From assembly GCA_910578585.1 (NCBI GenBank), contig CAJTRG010000010.1, positions 1 to 64,000 of the forward strand: 64,000 bases of DNA, in the 5' to 3' direction. Both the position numbers and the translations under genes were made by a program. Source of the stretch: an uncultured Mailhella sp. Its GTDB lineage: Bacteria > Desulfobacterota > Desulfovibrionia > Desulfovibrionales > Desulfovibrionaceae. How positions within the stretch are numbered: position 1 is the first letter of the stretch; each line of letters starts with the position of its first letter. Of this stretch, positions 42,845-51,827 are shown piece after piece. The notes under the pieces are model-generated. The model made no database searches. It saw only the letters and a program-made list of their open reading frames with translations, and was not told the DNA's origin.

Positions 42845-43624
42845 ATGATGTGGAATTTCTTTATTTGGTATGTGCTTTTGATAATAATTTGCTGGCTGCT
42901 TTCAGGCTACTTTGCCCTGTATAAGAAAAGAGAAATAATTGCCGGAATTTTTGCTCTTATTGGTTTGGCAATTCTGGGGATTTTTATTGCCCGGCTTTGG
43001 CTGTCTTTAGAGCGTCCGCCACTACGAACCATGGGCGAAACACGGCTTTGGTACGCGTTTTTCCTTGCGTCTTTAGGCATATTTGCTTCTTCCCGCTGGA
43101 AATATGCCTGGCTTATGAGTATCAGCTCACTAATCGCCAGTGTCTTTTTGATTGTTGACGTGGTCAATCCGGAGCTTCATTCGAAAACGCTGATGCCTGC
43201 TTTGCAAAGCTATTGGTTTATTCCCCATGTGACGGTCTATATTTTTTCCTATGCCTTGCTGGGTGTCAGCTGTTTATGTTCTTTTAAATTGATGTATCAA
43301 TTCTGCAATGGCAGTGAAGATAAGGAATTATTGAAATTCACAGATAATATTGTCTATGTGGGCTTGGGATTTCTGCTTCTGGGACTCTTATTCGGTGCCT
43401 TTTGGGCAAAAGAAGCCTGGGGACATTACTGGGCATGGGATCCCAAGGAAACCTGGGCTTTTATCACGGTTATCGGCTATTTAATGTATATTCATTTGCG
43501 CCTGCAAAAGCCAACAAGGCAAGTTGCCGTTTATATTTTGCCCTTTGCCTTTGTCCTCTTGATGATCACCTGGCTTGGCGTTTCTTATTTGCCTACAGCC
43601 CCCATGAGCGTACATACCTATTAA
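42845..43624 (+). CDS. ccsA: Cytochrome c biogenesis protein CcsA
   Basis: 259 residues with about seven or eight membrane helices. The tryptophan-rich haem-handling motif WGHYWAWDPKETWAFITVIGYL is intact, and conserved His occur at IPHVTVYIFSY and YIHLRLQ. The C-terminus (MITWLGVSYLPTAPMSVHTY) is typical of CcsA/CcmC proteins. It is the haem lyase partner of CcsB. The downstream radical SAM gene converges 3 bases away. Confidence 0.9.
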   Translation: MMWNFFIWYVLLIIICWLLSGYFALYKKREIIAGIFALIGLAILGIFIARLWLSLERPPLRTMGETRLWYAFFLASLGIFASSRWKYAWLMSISSLIASVFLIVDVVNPELHSKTLMPALQSYWFIPHVTVYIFSYALLGVSCLCSFKLMYQFCNGSEDKELLKFTDNIVYVGLGFLLLGLLFGAFWAKEAWGHYWAWDPKETWAFITVIGYLMYIHLRLQKPTRQVAVYILPFAFVLLMITWLGVSYLPTAPMSVHTY

Positions 43625-43627
43625 TGA

Positions 43628-44713
43628 TTATCGGTGTGCCCTGCCCACAATTTCAAAGCGTTTTGGGCAATTCAGGCAGGCTGTATTGGGATTGTTTTTC
43701 GCAAGAGCTTCGCGAAAAGCCTGAAAATCTTTCTTTTGCCAGATATCCAGCACATTTTCTTCCAAAACAGAACCAAATACGCGGCGATAGGGATTTTCTG
43801 CATTGTCAGGCACATTTAAATAGACGCAGGGAGAAACCATGCCTTCCGCGTCAATATACAGACTGCTGGTCACATTTTCTCGGCAGCCGCCAGTATGAGC
43901 AATAGCTTTTGAGCCCGGAAGAGCAAACACAATATTGCGTTCCATTTGAGCGGCTTTGTCCGCAACTTCCTGTAAAACGCTTCTTGCCTCAGAAATTTTT
44001 TGCCGTTCATGGGGTGCAAAGGCAAGAGCCGTTTGCTCACTTTCAGCAATATAATCCAAAGAGCTGATAACCGCCGTGCTGACATCCAGTTCTTCCATGA
44101 GATCCGGAAGGCGTTTCACTGCTTCCACTCTGTCAGCCAGCAAAAGATAGGCAAAATGAATATCCAGGGGGCTGCAGCCCATATCTTTGACCGCAGATTT
44201 CACCATGCGGATCGCTGAACAGACTTTTTTAAAGGGTACACCCGCCCGGCCGCTGTCGTTGGAGGCAGAATCTGTTCCCACCAGCGAAAAAGCCAGAGTA
44301 TCAATGCCGGAATGAGCCAGTTTATACGCAATTTCATCATTCATAATCAAGCCGCAGCTCGTGCTTGAAACCTGACAATCGGCTTTACGTGCCAAAGCAA
44401 CAAAATCAAAAAATCTCGGGTGCAGAAGCGGTTCGCCCCAGCCCTGTAAATGAACACGTTCACTGATGCGCATAAAAGGCCAGAGGGCTGCAAAGATTTC
44501 CGGGGTGATATGCCGGGATTTCCATGATTCTGCCATGGTGGTATGGGGGCAGTAAATACAGCGGCCGCCGCAAAAGGACGTGACTTCCACTTGTATGCAG
44601 TCAAGGGGGCGGCGTTTACCCAGCAAGTCGCGCCTGATCATTTCAATTACGCCGGGAGCTTTGAAATTTTTGTTTTTCAATGGGTCGTTTTCTGGTGTAT
44701 TTTTATCTGCCAT
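43628..44713 (-). CDS. Radical SAM/SPASM domain protein
   Basis: 361 residues from the ATG at 44713; a TTG four codons upstream is an alternative. The radical SAM motif CGGRCIYC is near residue 49 (QVEVTSFCGGRCIYCPHTT), with HLQGWGEPLLHPRF as SAM-binding segment. A C-terminal SPASM-type domain has Cys in GGCRENVTSSLYIDAEGMVSPCVYLNVP and ACLNCPKRFE. SPASM enzymes often modify peptides or mature enzymes. No precursor peptide was recognised nearby. It is followed at 22 bases by two related GNAT-fold genes on the same strand, which suggests a joint function. Confidence 0.85.
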   Translation of the reverse strand: MADKNTPENDPLKNKNFKAPGVIEMIRRDLLGKRRPLDCIQVEVTSFCGGRCIYCPHTTMAESWKSRHITPEIFAALWPFMRISERVHLQGWGEPLLHPRFFDFVALARKADCQVSSTSCGLIMNDEIAYKLAHSGIDTLAFSLVGTDSASNDSGRAGVPFKKVCSAIRMVKSAVKDMGCSPLDIHFAYLLLADRVEAVKRLPDLMEELDVSTAVISSLDYIAESEQTALAFAPHERQKISEARSVLQEVADKAAQMERNIVFALPGSKAIAHTGGCRENVTSSLYIDAEGMVSPCVYLNVPDNAENPYRRVFGSVLEENVLDIWQKKDFQAFREALAKNNPNTACLNCPKRFEIVGRAHR

Positions 44714-44734
44714 ATCTTTTCTCAATTCTATTTT

Positions 44735-45598
44735 TTACGCTCCAAACAAACGTGCAAACAAGCTTTTTTTCTCTTTTTGTACATCCCAGCCGTATTCATA
44801 GCAGGGCAGGAAAAATTCAGCTCCCCATTTCTTTTTGAAAAAGCCAATGCCTGCATTGACGGCAAGCCCTAAATTAAGCTGACTGTGTCCGCGTTCTTCA
44901 CCGCCTTTGGCAACGGCTTCAAGAAGTGCATCGGCTGTTCCCGGAGGTGCTGAGGGCAGACGGCAGGCAAACATATAAAAGGCAGTATTAAATGAGGAAT
45001 AATCGCCAATGGCAAAGGCCGCAACTTTACCGTCCTTTGTCCTCGCTGAGAAAAGCCGTGCTTCCGTGCTTTCTTTGAGATAGTTTTTCAGCTGATGAAA
45101 AATATGGATCATGCCTGCTTCCAGTTTGCGTCTGGAGCAGAAATCTCGGGCTATAGCTTCGTGTTCCTGTGTATAGCCTTCTGCACCGCTTTCTGCAATA
45201 TCAATATCGCGTTTTGCCCGCGTCAGCATATTGCGCAGCTTTTGCTTACAGGGAGGCAAAGGCAGGGGCAGTGACCAATAGGCGTCTTCGCTGACAGTGG
45301 CGTTTTCAGGTGCCTGACTTGGTTTTTCAGCGCAAAGTACGGTGATATGCTGAAGGTTCTTTGTCTGCAGGGCTTCTTCAACAGCGGCATCCAGATCCTC
45401 TTTATCGCGAGGTTTCCCCATGGGAAAGCCGATCAGGACAATTTGTCCTTCGCAATAATGTCCGACACAGTTTCCAAACATTTTTGAATCAAGACCAGAA
45501 ACAGCCTTGACATAGGGAATGAGCTGATCGGGAGTTATGGCACCGGCAGTGATCTGAGCAAGTCCTATATTGGATTTTGAAGTCGTTTTTGTTACCAC
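44735..45598 (-). CDS. GNAT-fold acyltransferase, FemAB/DUF2156-like
   Basis: 287 residues. The C-terminal half has the GNAT layout ending in the strand-loop SQLNLGLAVNAGIGFFKKKWGAEFFLPCYEYGWD, a FKxxWGA motif seen in FemAB-like and BioF2-like transferases. The N-terminal third is unrecognised. It is a paralogue of the N-terminal half of the next upstream gene, with which it overlaps by 7 bases. Candidate aminoacyl or acyl transferase; substrate unknown. Confidence 0.65.
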   Translation of the reverse strand: MVTKTTSKSNIGLAQITAGAITPDQLIPYVKAVSGLDSKMFGNCVGHYCEGQIVLIGFPMGKPRDKEDLDAAVEEALQTKNLQHITVLCAEKPSQAPENATVSEDAYWSLPLPLPPCKQKLRNMLTRAKRDIDIAESGAEGYTQEHEAIARDFCSRRKLEAGMIHIFHQLKNYLKESTEARLFSARTKDGKVAAFAIGDYSSFNTAFYMFACRLPSAPPGTADALLEAVAKGGEERGHSQLNLGLAVNAGIGFFKKKWGAEFFLPCYEYGWDVQKEKKSLFARLFGA

Positions 45599-47442
45599 CA
45601 GCGAACCTCCTTTTCATTGTGGAAAAATGCTTTGAGCCTGTGTGCCATGGTGGGCAGGCAGCGGCGCAGAGTAAATCCGTCTTCTGCCAGCATCCAGCGT
45701 AAATTCATGAGATGTGCTGCCCCCACAAAAACAGCAGTACGCCCTTCTTCCAGATATGGCCGCATACGTTCACGAAAACGCTGGTCGCGCACACTGATAA
45801 TCGTGCCGGTTCTTGTGGGAAATTCTGCACTTGAGCCCATCATGCCTTCCAAATCTCCAGCCAGATAGGCTTTTAAATTGCGCCGTTGATAAAGTTTCCA
45901 TTCATGGCAATTGCGAAAATAGGTCAGCACCCGTTCCACGGGCACGGAATTGAGGGATGCAAGCTGTTCTTCCAGATTTTCCATGCCAATAACATTTTTC
46001 CCCATATCCCGGGCAATGCGCCAGGCTTCCATATCAACAGAACATTTCCATTCAAGGCGTTCAAGAAAGGCTGTCCAAAGCGTGAAAAAGGCACACCATG
46101 GACGCATGGTTGATAAAATCTCACGCACATCAGCTTTCTTCTTTGCTTCCAAACCGCCAAGGCGAGCCCATTTTCCTTCCGGCCCGCGCACAACACGTTC
46201 CAGCTTTTGAATTTCTGCTTCTGTCAATTGCTCAATGAGAGGAGTAAAGCCCGGTTCAAGATCCTTGCCGTTCTTATCCACATCTGCCATGAATTTATCA
46301 TCAAGCGGCCCTTCAAAAATAACATGGTCAACGCTGCGGAAAAGTTTACGAAAAGAATGTTCAAAAGAATAACGGAAGAAATGCGCTGTACCGCAAAGCC
46401 AAGAGATTTTTCCATTTTTCTCCACTTCATAGAACATGGCAAAGGGGCGCTGTTCCGGCTGCATGGCTAAAATCTGCCGTTTAGTCAGCGTACTGCTGCG
46501 CAGGAGCGCAAGGGCAAAATCATGGGCAATGCTTTGTTCATCATTTTCGGCTTCTTCCTGCCATTCTGCCATAACATAGGGCAGGGAAGGCACAGCTCCC
46601 CATTTCTTTTTAAATCGCAAAATCCCATCATTGACGCCCAGACCAAGATGAATAAAGCGTTTGCCGGCGGCTTGTGCCCGTTCAATCATGGATGCAAAAA
46701 GCAAATCCGCTGCATGGGGAATATAATGAACACGGGAGTGCGCCCCCAGAATATAGGCAACAAAATTTTTGGGAGCATAGTCCAGCAAAAGACAGGCAAC
46801 CAAATGCCCTTCACTGTCCCAGGCGTTCAGAAAACGCAAATAGCCGCTCTCAGCCGTTTGCGCCAGCGCTTCCGGCGTGCGGGCATAGAGTTCACGCACA
46901 TGGGGCGCAAGGGATGCCATTTCCCCGCGGTCAGCCCGTCCCATAAATTCCGCCCAAAGCCGGCGGTGGGCAGGTGTAAAGACAGAGCTTTCTTCAACAC
47001 GTAGGATTTGCTCTGCTTTGCGCACAGGACTGCGCAGACGGGCGGGGATGGGCGCGCTCACTGAAAGCACATAGAAACGGTCACGGTCAATAATATTTTC
47101 CTGCAAGCGCTCCGGCAGATCAGGCGCTACCGCATAACATTGGAGTGTCTGCTCTCCGCACTGTTCTATTGCTTCTTGCAGGGCTTCCTCAAAATCTTCA
47201 TGGGAATAGGTGCCGTGCAGAGGATAGGCAATTGCCATCAGCCAATCATCATCATGGATGAAAAAATATTCCCCAATGCAAAAGGGCGTGCCTTGAGACA
47301 TGGCACGCATAAGCCCCGGAGAATGTTCAGGAATTCTGGCACAGTCAATCAGTTTCTGAAACAGTTCTTCCTGCTCTGTTTTTTTCATATTGTCCGTTTC
47401 AGAACGTTCTTGTGTTTCAACTATTGTATTCTTTTCAGGCAT
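45592..47442 (-). CDS. GNAT-fold domain fused to a TraB/GumN-family domain
   Basis: 616 residues. Residues 20-310 resemble the neighbouring GNAT protein (RFIHLGLGVNDGILRFKKKWGAVPSLPYV). From about residue 325 a TraB/PrgY/GumN domain follows: WLCGTAHFFRYS near its start and VFVGAAHLMNLRWML near its end are the two GxxH motifs of this Tiki-like metalloprotease superfamily, with VDHVIFEGPLD between. The start at 47442 has a GGGGG upstream; an internal ATG lies at codon 19. The combination of peptide-bond-forming-like and protease-like domains with a radical SAM partner is unusual. Function unknown. Confidence 0.7.
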   Translation of the reverse strand: MPEKNTIVETQERSETDNMKKTEQEELFQKLIDCARIPEHSPGLMRAMSQGTPFCIGEYFFIHDDDWLMAIAYPLHGTYSHEDFEEALQEAIEQCGEQTLQCYAVAPDLPERLQENIIDRDRFYVLSVSAPIPARLRSPVRKAEQILRVEESSVFTPAHRRLWAEFMGRADRGEMASLAPHVRELYARTPEALAQTAESGYLRFLNAWDSEGHLVACLLLDYAPKNFVAYILGAHSRVHYIPHAADLLFASMIERAQAAGKRFIHLGLGVNDGILRFKKKWGAVPSLPYVMAEWQEEAENDEQSIAHDFALALLRSSTLTKRQILAMQPEQRPFAMFYEVEKNGKISWLCGTAHFFRYSFEHSFRKLFRSVDHVIFEGPLDDKFMADVDKNGKDLEPGFTPLIEQLTEAEIQKLERVVRGPEGKWARLGGLEAKKKADVREILSTMRPWCAFFTLWTAFLERLEWKCSVDMEAWRIARDMGKNVIGMENLEEQLASLNSVPVERVLTYFRNCHEWKLYQRRNLKAYLAGDLEGMMGSSAEFPTRTGTIISVRDQRFRERMRPYLEEGRTAVFVGAAHLMNLRWMLAEDGFTLRRCLPTMAHRLKAFFHNEKEVRWW

Positions 47443-47668
47443 AAAGCCCCCAAAAATAAGTTCAGAATTTGTTTGTTGGATGACGGTATCTTTTCAAGCG
47501 TTATTTTACAGTAGCACAGAAAGAATAACTTTTCAATAATTGAATTATGTTGGCAGCAATCAGCTTAAGTTCAATAAGTTATCTGTTGTCATGATGAATA
47601 AAACAGGATATAAAAAATAAAGAATACCTGCCGGTTAGAATATATTAATGGAATGAGTTTATAGAGTT

Positions 47669-48604
47669 ATGCGTTTGGAACAATTAAAACTGCTGCTGCT
47701 TTTAGAACGATACGGCACACTTTCTGCTGTTTCCAAAGAGCTGAACATGACGCAGTCAACCATAAGCTATAATTTGAAAGAGCTGGAAAAAGAGCTGAAT
47801 GCCTCTTTGTTCCTGCGTGACGGCAATCATTTGAAATTTACGACAAAAGGGCGGCAGCTTATTCCGCATATTGAAAATATCGAACATGCCAAAAGAAATA
47901 TTTTGAATATTGCCCAGAGAGCTTCGAACAATAATACGCTTTCCGGAAGAATCCTGATAGGATATGATTCTCATTCCTGCGGGAAATTTCTAGGGGAAGC
48001 CTTTATTTTGCTGAAGAAAAGTATTCCTTCCATTACTGCTTCCATGTATCGGGCTGAATACCGAACTATTATTGAAAAAGTAGCGTATAAGGAATTCAAT
48101 GCAGGGATAATCCAAACAAACAGTTTGAATGAAGTAGAAATTTTAAATCTTGTTTTATCCCATTCATTAAACTATCAAATTTTGTCTTCTGAAGATATTT
48201 TCTTTGTTGCAGGTGAGCAGCATCCGCTTTGTAAAAAGAAACACTGCAAACTTGCAGATCTTATGCAGTATCAATTTATTACCAGTAAAAATTTTTCCGA
48301 GAATTTATATACTAAATTTTTGCAGAAAAATGGAAATGATAAAAAAATTCTGTTTGTACCTGATTATCAAAGCCAGCATAATCTGTTGGAGCAATGCAAT
48401 TATATAACGTTTATGCCATACAGTGCATTTTATGAAAATGTTATGACATTTAAGCATAAGTTAAAAATTATTAAACTTGATGATTTTGTGTGTAAATGTA
48501 ATTTTTTATTTCTTTCCAATACGCATTCTCAGCATTCAATCGAACAGGAAATGCTCTATGAATTGTACCATGTAATACAAAATGTTTTGAAGGAAAATGA
48601 ATAA
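47669..48604 (+). CDS. LysR family regulator
   Basis: 311 residues. N-terminal winged helix (LEQLKLLLLLERYGTLSAVSKELNMTQSTISYNLKELEKELNASLFLRDG) and a type 2 periplasmic-binding-like effector domain from about residue 90. It overlaps the next LysR gene by one base (taATG). The effector domain is divergent and gives no hint of ligand. Tandem co-transcribed LysR genes are rare. The likely targets are the ferredoxin-flavoprotein-transporter genes downstream. Confidence 0.88.
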   Translation: MRLEQLKLLLLLERYGTLSAVSKELNMTQSTISYNLKELEKELNASLFLRDGNHLKFTTKGRQLIPHIENIEHAKRNILNIAQRASNNNTLSGRILIGYDSHSCGKFLGEAFILLKKSIPSITASMYRAEYRTIIEKVAYKEFNAGIIQTNSLNEVEILNLVLSHSLNYQILSSEDIFFVAGEQHPLCKKKHCKLADLMQYQFITSKNFSENLYTKFLQKNGNDKKILFVPDYQSQHNLLEQCNYITFMPYSAFYENVMTFKHKLKIIKLDDFVCKCNFLFLSNTHSQHSIEQEMLYELYHVIQNVLKENE

Positions 48605-49506
48605 TGCGTTTATTGCAGCTGCAAATTCTCGTATTGATTGAAACAGAACATTCTTTGGTAAAAGTTGCAGAAAAACTTTTTATTTCTCAGCCGTCTATCA
48701 GTACGGCGCTGAAAGAATTTGAACAGGAACTGGGCTGTTCATTATTGGAACGGACAAACAGAGGCATGAAATTTACGCCCATTGGTCAGGAAGTTTTGCA
48801 GCAGGCAAAAATTATTTTAGATGAATGCGAAAATATCAGGGAAAAGTGTCAGGAAACATCAACGCGTGTTGTTCAAAAAATATTGCTGGGAATAGAGCCT
48901 GATGTAACGAAAGAGCTGTATGCAAAACTGCTTGTTCTTGCAGGAAAAAATAAAAAAATTGAGTTGGAGGCTTCTTTTGATCAGCCTAATGAACTTATTT
49001 TAAAATTATGTGATAATAAACTTGATGCCTGTATGTTATCCCTGGCGCAAAAAGAATATGAGCCGCATCTTTGGGAATTAATTGCGGAGAATTCCCTACA
49101 GTATACTGTTTTTTCACAGCAGGAAGTGTGTTTTATTACGGCAGAATCTCACCCCTTGCAGCAAAAAAATTCTCTGCGACTTGATGATATTTTGCAGTAT
49201 TCCGTGACCCTGACAGGGCATCAGGATAAATATTTTGTTGATTTATTTGAAGATACTGCCAAAAACAGATATATTACCTATATTTATGACCCGGAAAGTT
49301 ATTATGCTTTTTTGCAGGACACCGATGCTGTTGGGATATGTGTCTGTAATGAAATTGAAAAAAATAATGTTCATTATGATAAAAATTTAAAGCCTCTTGT
49401 TGTTGATGATTTTGCTTTTTATTATCAAACAATACTGCTTTATAAGAAAGAACAATTAAATGAGCATGTTGCTCTTCTTCTCAAGATGCTGAAAAAAATT
49501 GTTTAG
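48604..49506 (+). CDS. LysR family regulator (second of a tandem pair)
   Basis: 300 residues. The winged helix is at 1-60 (LLQLQILVLIETEHSLVKVAEKLFISQPSISTALKEFEQELGCSLLERTNRGMKFTPIG), followed by an effector-binding domain. It is a clear relative of the LysR encoded just upstream, but well diverged, so the pair is not a recent duplication. A strong terminator follows, separating it from the ferredoxin gene. Confidence 0.88.
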   Translation: MRLLQLQILVLIETEHSLVKVAEKLFISQPSISTALKEFEQELGCSLLERTNRGMKFTPIGQEVLQQAKIILDECENIREKCQETSTRVVQKILLGIEPDVTKELYAKLLVLAGKNKKIELEASFDQPNELILKLCDNKLDACMLSLAQKEYEPHLWELIAENSLQYTVFSQQEVCFITAESHPLQQKNSLRLDDILQYSVTLTGHQDKYFVDLFEDTAKNRYITYIYDPESYYAFLQDTDAVGICVCNEIEKNNVHYDKNLKPLVVDDFAFYYQTILLYKKEQLNEHVALLLKMLKKIV

Positions 49507-49518
49507 TCCCAATGTATG

Positions 49519-49543
49519 AGCCCTGCAAATGCAGGGCTTTTTT
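49519..49543 (+). terminator. Terminator of the LysR pair
   Basis: AGCCCTGC, loop AAAT, GCAGGGCT and six T. Confidence 0.92.
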
Positions 49544-49846
49544 ATAACTATATAGCCTAAAAATATTTGTGAATAAAATAATTTATTTCTGCGATAAAAT
49601 TCACTGCATAAAATATTATTATGTAATTACAAATAGTTATTAAAAATTAGGCTTTGCGCATTTTTATCTTTTTCCTTTGTTTTTCTGTAAAAAATCTCTT
49701 TTTTTTTGATATAGGGAAATTCGATACTTCTCTCAAAAAAATAATATTTGACCAATAAACACACCAATAATAGGGTATGCTTAAGTCAAAAATAAAACAT
49801 AAAAAAATTATTTTGTTAAAAATGTAACAAATAAAACGAGGGACGT
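49544..49846 (+). promoter_or_regulatory. Regulatory gap upstream of the ferredoxin-flavoprotein genes
   Basis: About 300 bases, very AT-rich, with no reading frame. A possible promoter is TTGACC (49748-49753), a 17-base spacer and TAGGGT (49771-49776). This is where LysR binding sites would be expected, but no single T-N11-A site stands out in the AT background. No sigma-54 pattern was found. Confidence 0.4.
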
Positions 49847-50056
49847 ATGATTACTAAAATTGATCAAGAAAAGTGCAAAGGCTGTGGCATCTGCATAGAT
49901 ATTTGTCCTGCAGACATTATTCGATTCAATGAAAATAAAAAGGCTTTTATTGCGTACACAGATGACTGCATGACTTGCTACTTATGTGAACGCCATTGTG
50001 CGCATGGGGCTATTTTTGTTCACCCGTTTAAAGAATTATTGCCTGATTGTTTTTAA
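49847..50056 (+). CDS. Two-cluster [4Fe-4S] ferredoxin
   Basis: 69 residues. Two cluster motifs: CKGCGICIDICP and CMTCYLCERHCAHGAI. It has the short AprB/bacterial-ferredoxin layout without extra domains. The flavoprotein gene starts 20 bases after its stop. The pair resembles the adenylylsulfate-reductase arrangement, in which a ferredoxin feeds a fumarate-reductase-like flavoprotein, but the protein is shorter than AprB. Likely electron donor or acceptor for the next gene product. Confidence 0.9.
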   Translation: MITKIDQEKCKGCGICIDICPADIIRFNENKKAFIAYTDDCMTCYLCERHCAHGAIFVHPFKELLPDCF

Positions 50057-50076
50057 TAATGATGAAGGAGAAAGAT

Positions 50077-51780
50077 ATGACAGCTATTGAAAATAAAACA
50101 GTAAAAACTGATGTGTTAATTATTGGCGGCGGCCCTGCCGGTATGTGGAGCGCAAAGCGCATTAAAGAACTTGATGAAAAATTAGATATTATTATTGTTG
50201 ATAAAGGCGGTAAATGGGGCGGACAAATGACCATTTCCGGCGGTGATTTTGATGCTGTTCTGCCCGATGAAGATGTTTCTGATTGGGTAAAGGATTTAAT
50301 CTATTATTATGACGGATTATGTGAACAAGATATAGTTGAGAAGCTCTTTTCCATGTCCTATGACCGCATGATGGAATATCAGGAACTTGGCTGTACTTTT
50401 TTATGTAAAGATGACGGTTCTTATAAGGGGGTTCCCCAGCGCGGTCTGGATCATGTAAAGCTTTATCCTGCTAAATATAAAGGCCGTGGCGGTGAAGAAA
50501 TGTTCAAAAATCTTTCTTCCGCTATTTATAAAAAAGGGGTTAAGCGTCTGGGCAGAATTATGATCACCAATTTGCTCAAGGATAAGGAAAAAATTTCTGG
50601 TGCAGTCGGTTTTGATATCCGCAGCGGTGAATTTTACATTTTTGAAGCAAAAGTGGTTATTCTTTGCTGCGGAAACTCTGGCTGGAAGCCTTCCTATGGA
50701 AAAAATCTTGCGACAGGTGAATGTCTGAAAATGGCTTTTGAAGCAGGAGCAGAACTGAGAAACTTTGAATTTACAAAAGTTTGGAACGTACCAAAACTGT
50801 TCAGCTGGGAAGGACAAACAACGCTCATGCCTCTTGGTGCCCGCTTTGTCAATAAAAACGGTGAAGCGTTTATGGATAAGTATTCACCTGTTCTTGGTGC
50901 AAATACTGACCCTCATTATATTACCATTGCCATGGCAAAGGAAGCTTTGGCAGGAAATGCTCCTATTTATTTTGATATAAGCAAAATCAAAGAAGAAGAT
51001 GTCATTCTTATTAAACCTCAGATTGGCTGGCAATTAATGAACCATGAAAAGCTCTGTGCTCTTGGTATAGACTTTTTCAAAGATAATACTGAATGGAATC
51101 CTCAGCTCAATGAACTTCTTGCCGGTATTGTGACGGACATTAACGGTGCAACCTGCGTTCCCGGTTTATATGCAGCAGGAAGAAGCCGCAGTATTGACCC
51201 GGGTGTTTATATTGGCGGTTTTGCACTTTCAACAACGTCTACAACCGGTTATTTGGCAGCTGAAGCCGCTTTTGCGTATATGCAGGGACTGGAGCACACG
51301 CCAGTTGCTCATCAGGATCAAATCGACAGCTATAAAAATGAAATTTATTGCTGGCTTGGAACAGGCGGCATTGCACCAAAAGATGTCATGAGAAAAATTC
51401 AGCAAATTGTTTTCCCGTATGATGTAAGTATTCTCAAAACAGAAGCCAGTCTGACCAAAGCGTTAACCCGTTTGGAAAGCATTAACCATGATTTTCTTGG
51501 CAGAATGGGTGCCGCAGATCCGCATTATTTAATGAAGGTATGGGAAACAATCGCAACTTCATTTATTACAGAATTGCATCTCAAAGCCTCTTTGGAACGC
51601 AAAGAATCCCGGGCAGGGCATTATCGCGATGATTATCCTGAAAGAGCTGCCGACGGTCTTTACTGGCTGCATGTGAAGAAAAATGCCGGCGGAAAGGCTG
51701 AAATGTATAAAAGAGCAGTTCCTCTTGATACGTATAAATATCCAATAACCAGATATTATGGTGACAACTTTAAGTTTTAA
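50077..51780 (+). CDS. FAD-dependent reductase of the fumarate reductase/AprA superfamily
   Basis: 567 residues from the ATG at 50077 with GAAGGAG. The FAD loop is VLIIGGGPAGMWSAKR, and the second FAD segment is GLYAAGRSRSIDPGVYIGGFALSTTSTTGYLAA. The C-terminal helical part includes RAGHYRDDYPER, the family motif that contacts flavin or substrate. No signal peptide is present, so the enzyme is cytoplasmic. Together with the preceding ferredoxin and the following anion transporter it forms a substrate-import-and-reduction (or oxidation) unit. Sequence alone does not say whether the substrate is an unsaturated carboxylate or a sulfur compound. Confidence 0.82.
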   Translation: MTAIENKTVKTDVLIIGGGPAGMWSAKRIKELDEKLDIIIVDKGGKWGGQMTISGGDFDAVLPDEDVSDWVKDLIYYYDGLCEQDIVEKLFSMSYDRMMEYQELGCTFLCKDDGSYKGVPQRGLDHVKLYPAKYKGRGGEEMFKNLSSAIYKKGVKRLGRIMITNLLKDKEKISGAVGFDIRSGEFYIFEAKVVILCCGNSGWKPSYGKNLATGECLKMAFEAGAELRNFEFTKVWNVPKLFSWEGQTTLMPLGARFVNKNGEAFMDKYSPVLGANTDPHYITIAMAKEALAGNAPIYFDISKIKEEDVILIKPQIGWQLMNHEKLCALGIDFFKDNTEWNPQLNELLAGIVTDINGATCVPGLYAAGRSRSIDPGVYIGGFALSTTSTTGYLAAEAAFAYMQGLEHTPVAHQDQIDSYKNEIYCWLGTGGIAPKDVMRKIQQIVFPYDVSILKTEASLTKALTRLESINHDFLGRMGAADPHYLMKVWETIATSFITELHLKASLERKESRAGHYRDDYPERAADGLYWLHVKKNAGGKAEMYKRAVPLDTYKYPITRYYGDNFKF

Positions 51781-51827
51781 CCGTGCTCTGTCTGTAAAAA
51801 CAGATTGTTCACTCTCTTGGAGGAAAT

